NCBI GenBank assembly: GCA_038120095.1
Contig: JAYOKZ010000016.1
Location: forward strand, 5,194 to 69,193
Reading direction: 5' to 3'
DNA: 64,000 bases
Origin: UBA2589 sp038120095
Lineage (GTDB): Bacteria; Gemmatimonadota; Gemmatimonadetes; Longimicrobiales; Gaopeijiaceae
Shown here: one piece after another, positions 59,176 through 64,000 of the stretch
How the letters are laid out: every line of letters begins with the position of its first letter
Position numbering within the stretch: position 1 is the first letter of the stretch
Made by a program: the position numbers and the translations under genes
Notes under the pieces: generated by a model
Told to the model about the DNA's origin: nothing
Databases searched by the model: none
What the model saw: only the letters and a program-made list of their open reading frames with translations

Positions 59176-60231
59176 ATGAGTCGTCAGCTCAAGACCACGG
59201 CGCTGATTGGGGTGGCTGCGGCTGGCGCGCTCTTCGCCAGTCTCTGGTTTCGGGAGCAAGGCCGGCTTCCGCTTCGCGTCGAACTGGGGTCCCGGGCGGT
59301 CAGTAAGCTTCCCTTCCTCATCGCTGCTGATCAGGGGCTGTTCGAGCGGCATGGACTTGATGTGGAGCTTCGAATGCCCAGCCCGGACTTCGAGGGTGGG
59401 CTTGGAGGGGCGTCGCTGCTTCGCAGAGCGACAAATCGGCTCCTCGGGGATCGGTGGAGAGCTGACGTATTCCTGAATGGTGCGACTCCGGAAATCGTCG
59501 GTATGGTCAACAATCTGGACCATCCTCGCTTCGTCCTGCTGGGCTCGACCGACTGTACGATGCGATCGCACATCGTTGCCCGTGCGGGCATCGAGCGACT
59601 GGAGGATCTCAAGGGTACGCGGATTGGTGTGACCGGACTCATGGAGAACATCACGGCCATGGTCGCTCTGGAACTCGCAGACCGCATGGGCTGGGATCCC
59701 ACGCACGATGTGTCGATCATCCGGAACGGAGCCGACGTGGACCGGCTGTTCGACGGGACTGTGGATGCGATCATCGCTCGCGAGCGGGATTTCGCGGCCC
59801 TTCAGGGGAGCGATGTGAACTTCCTGCTGGACACGCGTTCCTGGGGTAATCTTCCCATCGGAGGCAACAGCGTTCGGGTTGGCGCGGAGTGGTACGAGGA
59901 TCCCATAAACGTCGAGAAGATGCGGCGGTTCATGATGGCGCTGGTCGAAGCGGTCGCTCTTTTTCACGAAAATCGAGGCCTCGCGGAGGACGTTCTCCAG
60001 AGATGGAATGGCGTCCCTGACTGGTACGCCACGATCATGTACGACCAGGCAGCGATCCCCTCCGTGCCGTTCCCTTGCTATGAAGGGATCGAGCGCACGA
60101 TGGAGTTCTACGACTCTCACGAGATGCGTCGACACTCCCCGCGCGACTTCTTCGATGATCAGCTGTTGCGCGCCCTGGAAGAAGAAGGGTTTGTCGACCG
60201 GGCATACGAGCGGGCCAGATCCACTCTGTAA
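59176..60231 (+). CDS. NMT1/THI5-like ABC transporter substrate-binding protein
   Basis: This 351-residue protein has a signal peptide or N-terminal anchor (about 8-24). The family pattern is KLPFLIAADQGLFERHGLDVELRMPSPD, GIERLEDLKGTRIGVTG, and PINVEKMRRFMMALVEAV. Members bind pyrimidine precursors, sulfonates, nitrate or related small molecules in the periplasm. No permease or ATPase gene is next to it, so it is an orphan binding protein here. GAGGG precedes the ATG. Confidence 0.85.
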   Translation: MSRQLKTTALIGVAAAGALFASLWFREQGRLPLRVELGSRAVSKLPFLIAADQGLFERHGLDVELRMPSPDFEGGLGGASLLRRATNRLLGDRWRADVFLNGATPEIVGMVNNLDHPRFVLLGSTDCTMRSHIVARAGIERLEDLKGTRIGVTGLMENITAMVALELADRMGWDPTHDVSIIRNGADVDRLFDGTVDAIIARERDFAALQGSDVNFLLDTRSWGNLPIGGNSVRVGAEWYEDPINVEKMRRFMMALVEAVALFHENRGLAEDVLQRWNGVPDWYATIMYDQAAIPSVPFPCYEGIERTMEFYDSHEMRRHSPRDFFDDQLLRALEEEGFVDRAYERARSTL

Positions 60232-60266
60232 GCGGACCGGCCGTCAGTCGACGAGCGCCTCCCCGA

Positions 60267-61349
60267 TCAGCGCCTCACGGAGGAAAGATCGAGCAGCGTC
60301 GCCCGGACGCCCGTCGCCCGGCCCGTTTCCTCGAGCCGTTCCCAGAGACGGTCGATCGTGCGCTGATCGACGAACCCCGAGACGGTGGTCTGCCAGCCCT
60401 GATCCATTCGGAACCGGTCCACGGCGTCCATCGCGTCTGCACCGTAGACTAAGACCCTGTCCGCATCGACCGAGATCTGCGCGACCTCAGGCTGAAAATA
60501 GCCGAGGGCATGCAGCATGACTTTGAGCTGAATGACGTCTCGACCAGCGAACTGCCGAAGGGTCCTGAAGCCGAGTGTTTCCGATACGGTCGAATAGATG
60601 CGTCGGAGCTCGGCGACCGGGCGGGGGTGGGCGCAGACGTTTATGTCCGCGGTCACACCGTCCGGTCGACGGGAGGCTCCGGGCCTCGGATCCGCTACGA
60701 GCACCGCAGCGGACTGTGTCTCCCCGTGACGACCATCGCCACCGACCGCCTGACCCGCGGCGAGTGCCTCGATCAGACGATCAGCGAGGTGACGTGATGA
60801 GCCGGCACTCGCCTCGAATACCGCAGCGACGCTGTCGACGACCTCCGGGCCAACGAGCGAATTTCCCTGCACGGCGAAGTCGGAGCCGGCCCGCTCAGCA
60901 ACCCAATCGCCGCGGTCCTCCGCACCGTATTGACCCGAGCCTGTCCACTGGGCGGAGCGCCCCTGCATGTCGATCACCCCGACCTGACGCCTTTCTCGCC
61001 CCTCGTCCCGCGCGACGACGTCGTCCAGGGCCTCCGCAGGAGACCACCCTTGTTCCAGCAGGTCGAGAAGGTCTTCACCGTACTCGAGCCGGGTCCCTCC
61101 CTGCGTCGCAACGGCTCCGACTCCGGGTCTCACCCACGGGACCGCGTTGCCCACACAAGGTCGTCGAGTCGTGACTGCGACCCCTGACTCGCCTGTGCGA
61201 CGGTCGACCGCGATAATCGAGAACGTATGGAATACCACCTCACTCCCCCACGCGGCCGGCTCCTGGCCCTGAGCCGCATTCGGGACGCCGAACGCCATGC
61301 ATAACACGAGGATCCGGATGGTGGCGGGGAGTGTCGTCTGTCTGGCCAA
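60267..61349 (-). CDS. Secreted DUF1028 protein with C-terminal peptidoglycan-binding-like domain
   Basis: This 360-residue protein has a signal peptide ending NAAQGQE. The DUF1028 domain (about 40-245) has FSIIAVDRRTGESGVAV, PGVGAVATQGG and FAVQGNSLVG, the patterns of this putative Ntn-hydrolase family. The C-terminal about 80 residues (VMLHALGYFQPEV to DRLWERLEE) look like a helical peptidoglycan-binding or DUF1028-associated domain. TTG 61349 is supported by AAGGAG 8 bases upstream, a strong site for a rare start codon. The activity is unknown. Confidence 0.85.
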   Translation of the reverse strand: MARQTTLPATIRILVLCMAFGVPNAAQGQEPAAWGSEVVFHTFSIIAVDRRTGESGVAVTTRRPCVGNAVPWVRPGVGAVATQGGTRLEYGEDLLDLLEQGWSPAEALDDVVARDEGRERRQVGVIDMQGRSAQWTGSGQYGAEDRGDWVAERAGSDFAVQGNSLVGPEVVDSVAAVFEASAGSSRHLADRLIEALAAGQAVGGDGRHGETQSAAVLVADPRPGASRRPDGVTADINVCAHPRPVAELRRIYSTVSETLGFRTLRQFAGRDVIQLKVMLHALGYFQPEVAQISVDADRVLVYGADAMDAVDRFRMDQGWQTTVSGFVDQRTIDRLWERLEETGRATGVRATLLDLSSVRR

Positions 61350-61538
61350 GGTGTGTGCTCCTTGTTGGGCTGAGTCCGCAACCTCTTGTTTCCATCGGGG
61401 ATGGGCCAGAGCTGTCTCGTCGAGGCGGGCTCATTCGGTCAGCGCGGGATGCGCCCGACGGAGGGGCCGTCCCGTGAACCATCCCGCGTTGTTCATCGAG
61501 CTGGATCAACGCACCGACGAGAGTGGGGGAGGGGACGC

Positions 61539-62732
61539 ATGAACGAATCGGGCGCGCCGGTGCGTGCTCACGTGGTCTGCTCTGAGGATGGACTCGCCGA
61601 GGTCATGGAACCGTGGTGGAGTCTCTTCGATCGAGTCGAGGGCAGGGCGCCCTATCTGGCCCCTGACTGGATGTGTGCCTGGTGGGATGCGTTCGCCACC
61701 GAGAATGATCGGATGCACCTGTTGGCGGTCTGGAGGGGTGACACGCTCGACCTGGTCGCGCCACTCCTGACTCGGTTGGAGCCGGGTTCGTCGACTCGAG
61801 TCCCGACCCTGCGGTTCTGGTCGAATGTTTATTCCAATCGGGTCATCCCACTCGTGGATCCGAAGTCAGCCCCGGAGCTGCTCGACGTCCTGGCACGGCA
61901 CCTGGTCACGGGGCTGGGTGCGACCTGGCGTCGGATCGTTCTCGACCATGTTCCGATGGACAGCCCGTCCGTGCTGGGACTCGTGCAAAGCCTTCGGAAA
62001 CTCGGCGCGAACGTGGGCATCGAAGCAACGCATGCGTCCCCCTACTTGGCTCTGCCGTCAACCATGGCCGAGGTGGAGGTGACACTGAGTGGTCGCTTCA
62101 GGGAATCAGTGCGGCGATCGCGCAGGGTGTCCGAAAGGAGTGGCCTGTCAGTGGAGTTCCAGAGCGACGTTTCCGGTCTCGCCCATGTACGCGACGTCTG
62201 CCGCGATTCTTGGCAGCATGCGGAGGGAACGGGGATCTCATCCATGCCCAGGGTCTGGGCGTTCTACCAGCGGGTCGCGTCAGCATGGGCTGAGAAAGGG
62301 TGGCTCGAACTCGCTCTGCTCAACGACGGTGAGCGCGCGATCGCGTTCGAGTTCAATGCCTGTCTGGATGGGCGGGTATCGAATCTCAAGATGGGATACC
62401 GAACCGCGTCGGCCGCTCTCTCTCCGGGGCGGGTGCTGCGGGACCACTCCATCCAGCGAGCCGTTCAGGCCGGTTGCCGCGAGTTCGACTTTCTCGGAGC
62501 CGCGGATGCTCACAAGCGGCAATGGACCCGATCGACACGGCAGCTGGGGGTCATCGAGGTCTACTCTCGGCGAGGCCTCGAGCCCGCGCTGTATTGGAGC
62601 CGACACGTACTTCGTCCGTGGATCCGCGCCAGGTTTCCCTCGTTGTACTCACATCTGGGCCAACTCCGACGATCGCTGAAGGCCCTCTCTCTGCACAGGA
62701 AGTCCGCCGCTCCCGACAAAGCCTCGACGTGA
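61539..62732 (+). CDS. GNAT-family acyltransferase (BioF2/FemAB-like, CelD type)
   Basis: This 397-residue protein has a double-GNAT layout: the N-terminal part has PYLAPDWMCAWWDAFA, and the C-terminal part has AFEFNACLDGRVSNLKMGY and CREFDFLGAADAHKRQWT, typical of acetyltransferase_6/BioF2-like domains. Members modify polysaccharides or peptidoglycan precursors. GGGGGAGGGG lies just before ATG 61539. The longer frame from 61386 is rejected. The proline tRNA begins 18 bases after its stop. Confidence 0.87.
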   Translation: MNESGAPVRAHVVCSEDGLAEVMEPWWSLFDRVEGRAPYLAPDWMCAWWDAFATENDRMHLLAVWRGDTLDLVAPLLTRLEPGSSTRVPTLRFWSNVYSNRVIPLVDPKSAPELLDVLARHLVTGLGATWRRIVLDHVPMDSPSVLGLVQSLRKLGANVGIEATHASPYLALPSTMAEVEVTLSGRFRESVRRSRRVSERSGLSVEFQSDVSGLAHVRDVCRDSWQHAEGTGISSMPRVWAFYQRVASAWAEKGWLELALLNDGERAIAFEFNACLDGRVSNLKMGYRTASAALSPGRVLRDHSIQRAVQAGCREFDFLGAADAHKRQWTRSTRQLGVIEVYSRRGLEPALYWSRHVLRPWIRARFPSLYSHLGQLRRSLKALSLHRKSAAPDKAST

Positions 62733-62750
62733 TTAGCTTTGGCGGCAGTT

Positions 62751-62824
62751 CGGGGCGTGGCGCAGTCCGGTAGCGCACCTGCTTTGGGAGCAGGGGGTCC
62801 CCGGTTCGAATCCGGGCGCCCCGA
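62751..62824 (+). tRNA. tRNA-Pro (anticodon TGG)
   Basis: This 74-base cloverleaf has acceptor CGGGGCG/CGCCCCG, an anticodon stem CCTGC/GCAGG around loop TTTGGGA with TGG at 62785-62787, and a T-arm CCCGG TTCGAAT CCGGG. CCA is not encoded. Its 3' end is the likely integration target of the element that follows. Confidence 0.96.
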
Positions 62825-62839
62825 CTTTAGGAAGTGACT

Positions 62840-62879
62840 GCCCCGCTTGAGGTTACGGCCTTGAGCGGGGCTTTCGTTT
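62840..62879 (+). terminator. Intrinsic terminator after tRNA-Pro
   Basis: GCCCCGCT (62840-62847) pairs with AGCGGGGC (62864-62871), followed by TTTCGTTT (62872-62879). It lies 16 bases after the tRNA. Confidence 0.65.
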
Positions 62880-62897
62880 CAGGTCGCCTCGACCGAC

Positions 62898-62923
62898 TCC
62901 CGCTGTTCATTCCCGCTGTTCAT
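62898..62923. repeat. Two tandem 13-bp repeats at the integrase 3' end
   Basis: TCCCGCTGTTCAT occurs twice in exact tandem (62898-62910 and 62911-62923). The second copy covers the integrase stop codon. This is the place where integrase arm sites or att-flanking repeats are expected. Confidence 0.6.
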
Positions 62924-64000
62924 GCACGCTTACGAGTCTTCAGTGCCTCTCGAAGCTGCTGCTCATCGGGATGCTGGTAGCACTCAAGCACCGTTTCATG
63001 GCTCTTCCAGCCGCCGAGTTCACAGAGAATCTTGAGCGGCAGGTGCATGTGATCGGAGGCGAATTTCCGTCGGCATGAGTGCCAGCCCCGGCCGTGTAGC
63101 CGCTCCAGTCCTGCGAGCCGCTCCGCACGCTTCCACCAACTTCGCATCCGATAACGTCCGACACATTCGTTCGGATTTCTTGGTGCAGGAAAGACAGGAG
63201 CGTCCCCGATGCCCGGATTGTGGTCTCGGGCGCGCTGAAGGGCTTCAACTGCCTCTGCCGTGATCGGGGTGGAATGCTCTCGTCCCGTTTTTTCGCTCTC
63301 GCCGCGCCAGCAAATTGTAGAGTTAGCCAGATCAATGTCGGACCAACGGAGTTGTCGTATGGCTCCGATGCGATGCCCGGTCTCATGGGCGAGGACCAGT
63401 GCTACATGGAAACGCCAGTCAATCTGAGATGCGACCGACAGGAGCGCTGAGTAATCCTGATTGCTCAGAACTGGGCGATTCGGATTTTTCTGCATGGGTG
63501 TCCGGAGCCCTGCCAGCGGATTTCGTTCGAGCAGTGGGGTGCCATCGTCGGCATTCGATTTTGCTGCCCAGTTCAGCACCGCCATCAACGTCCTGAGATC
63601 GTACTCCACTGCTCTTGCTGATACGGGCCTTTTGCTCGGTCCAATCGAGCCCTCAGCTCGCATTCGGCAGAATCGATCCCAGTCTCGCTTCGACACTGTT
63701 TTCGGCTCTCTGTTGTGTCCGAAGAGCTTCAGAAACGTGCTCAGAGCGCGTCTGTCGTGCTTTTGGCGCTCTCTGCCCTTGGTCGGCGTCACTTCGTCCA
63801 AGTACATCTCAAACAGCGTCTGCAGCGTCAGTGGTGCATGCTCAGGTGGCTGGTAGGTGGCGAGGCCGGCTGCAGCCTCATCAGCCTGCTGCTTGGCCTG
63901 TGAGAAGTCCCGATGCTTCAGGGATATCTGCTGTCTCCTGCCACCTTCTGACCACTGGATCTGGAACATGCCAGTCTTCGGGTCGGAGAATACTCTGACC
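62920..64000 (-). CDS. Tyrosine recombinase / phage-type integrase, 5' end cut by window
   Basis: At least 349 residues are visible from ATG 63969; the frame stays open to the window edge (VRVFSDPKTGMFQ reads like a normal integrase N-terminus), so the start may lie outside. It has an N-terminal SAM-like core-binding domain (about 48-135). The catalytic domain has R200 in TGHRIGAIRQLRW, H297-S-C-R300 and Y331 in ECYQHPD. It excises and integrates the element at the adjacent tRNA-Pro. Codon use and GC are unlike its neighbours, a sign of transfer. Confidence 0.9.
   Translation of the reverse strand, partial: VRVFSDPKTGMFQIQWSEGGRRQQISLKHRDFSQAKQQADEAAAGLATYQPPEHAPLTLQTLFEMYLDEVTPTKGRERQKHDRRALSTFLKLFGHNREPKTVSKRDWDRFCRMRAEGSIGPSKRPVSARAVEYDLRTLMAVLNWAAKSNADDGTPLLERNPLAGLRTPMQKNPNRPVLSNQDYSALLSVASQIDWRFHVALVLAHETGHRIGAIRQLRWSDIDLANSTICWRGESEKTGREHSTPITAEAVEALQRARDHNPGIGDAPVFPAPRNPNECVGRYRMRSWWKRAERLAGLERLHGRGWHSCRRKFASDHMHLPLKILCELGGWKSHETVLECYQHPDEQQLREALKTRKRA

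Larger units (their letters stand above)
62825..64000. mobile_element. Left edge of a tRNA-Pro-integrated element (runs off the window)
   Basis: A tyrosine recombinase gene begins beyond the window and ends 96 bases from the tRNA-Pro 3' end, pointing at it. The sequence from here is visibly lower in GC than the rest of the window. This is the usual edge of a genomic island or integrative element. The second attachment site is not in the window. Confidence 0.7.

Noticed and set aside
1..64000. CRISPR array, toxin-antitoxin pair or known defence genes
   Set aside because: No regularly spaced repeats and no recognisable Cas, restriction, TA or antiphage domains were seen on either strand.

Overview
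The window is 64 kb of GC-rich (about 65%) bacterial chromosome, densely packed on both strands. No stretch longer than about 270 bases lacks a gene. The gene content points to a diderm (LpxH, LptE, heptose kinase and adenylyltransferase, Mla-type lipid transport). Large SusC/SusD receptors, M14 and S9 peptidases, sortilin-like BNR proteins, PD40 propellers, amidases, DUF1028, DUF2911 and many secreted lipoproteins with Gly-Cys, Ala-Cys or Ser-Gly-Cys lipoboxes are also present. This mix resembles Gemmatimonadota, probably an uncultured or marine lineage. That placement is inferred from gene mix and composition only. One run of 10 N (30934-30943) shows that the sequence is an assembly scaffold.

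Layout, left to right. 1-4807: a partial Ig-like/LVIVD surface protein, a secreted M14 zinc peptidase and an SDR oxidoreductase. 5049-7597: a three-gene Mla-type operon (permease, ATPase, MCE protein). 7697-10855: a fused peptidase-propeller-barrel outer-membrane protein. 11115-15426: a coupled operon of a sialidase-like lipoprotein, TlpA, a D-threonine aldolase/D-serine dehydratase-type enzyme, heptose-7-phosphate kinase and RidA. 15699-24766: a SusC/SusD pair, two small lipoproteins and a sortilin-like BNR protein. 24786-29223: a PlsC-like acyltransferase, a selenocysteine tRNA, and an envelope group (DUF5683, LpxH, a LolB-like lipoprotein, LptE).

29293-37139 is a large Mrp-type cation/proton antiporter operon (E, F, G, DUF4040 subunit, B, C, D, D, a small new subunit, D). 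It carries three antiporter-like subunits. 37191-40277 holds a degenerate HemC-like protein, the heptose adenylyltransferase, RNase PH, RdgB and a DUF971 protein. 40293-44768 has a di-heme peroxidase lipoprotein divergent from a GcvT-like/FAD oxidoreductase pair. 44861-56828 is largely scavenging and catabolic: amidohydrolase, AEC transporter, S9 peptidase, sterol-desaturase-like enzyme, amidase, 6-bladed propeller, TPR protein, cytochrome c and DUF2911. 56943-62732 has an orphan histidine kinase, a YkgJ-like Cys-cluster protein, an NMT1-type binding protein, DUF1028 and a GNAT protein. A proline tRNA at 62751 is followed by a tyrosine integrase pointing at it, which marks the edge of an integrated element running off the right end.

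Functionally, the window is dominated by envelope building and by uptake and breakdown of peptides and polymers, plus one large ion-motive complex. The observations most worth following are the selC gene, the HemC-like protein that has lost its catalytic signature, the three-D Mrp complex with His-rich additions, the GcvT/PYROXD2-like gene pair, and the dehydratase-RidA coupling. I found no CRISPR array, no toxin-antitoxin pair and no clearly new defence system.
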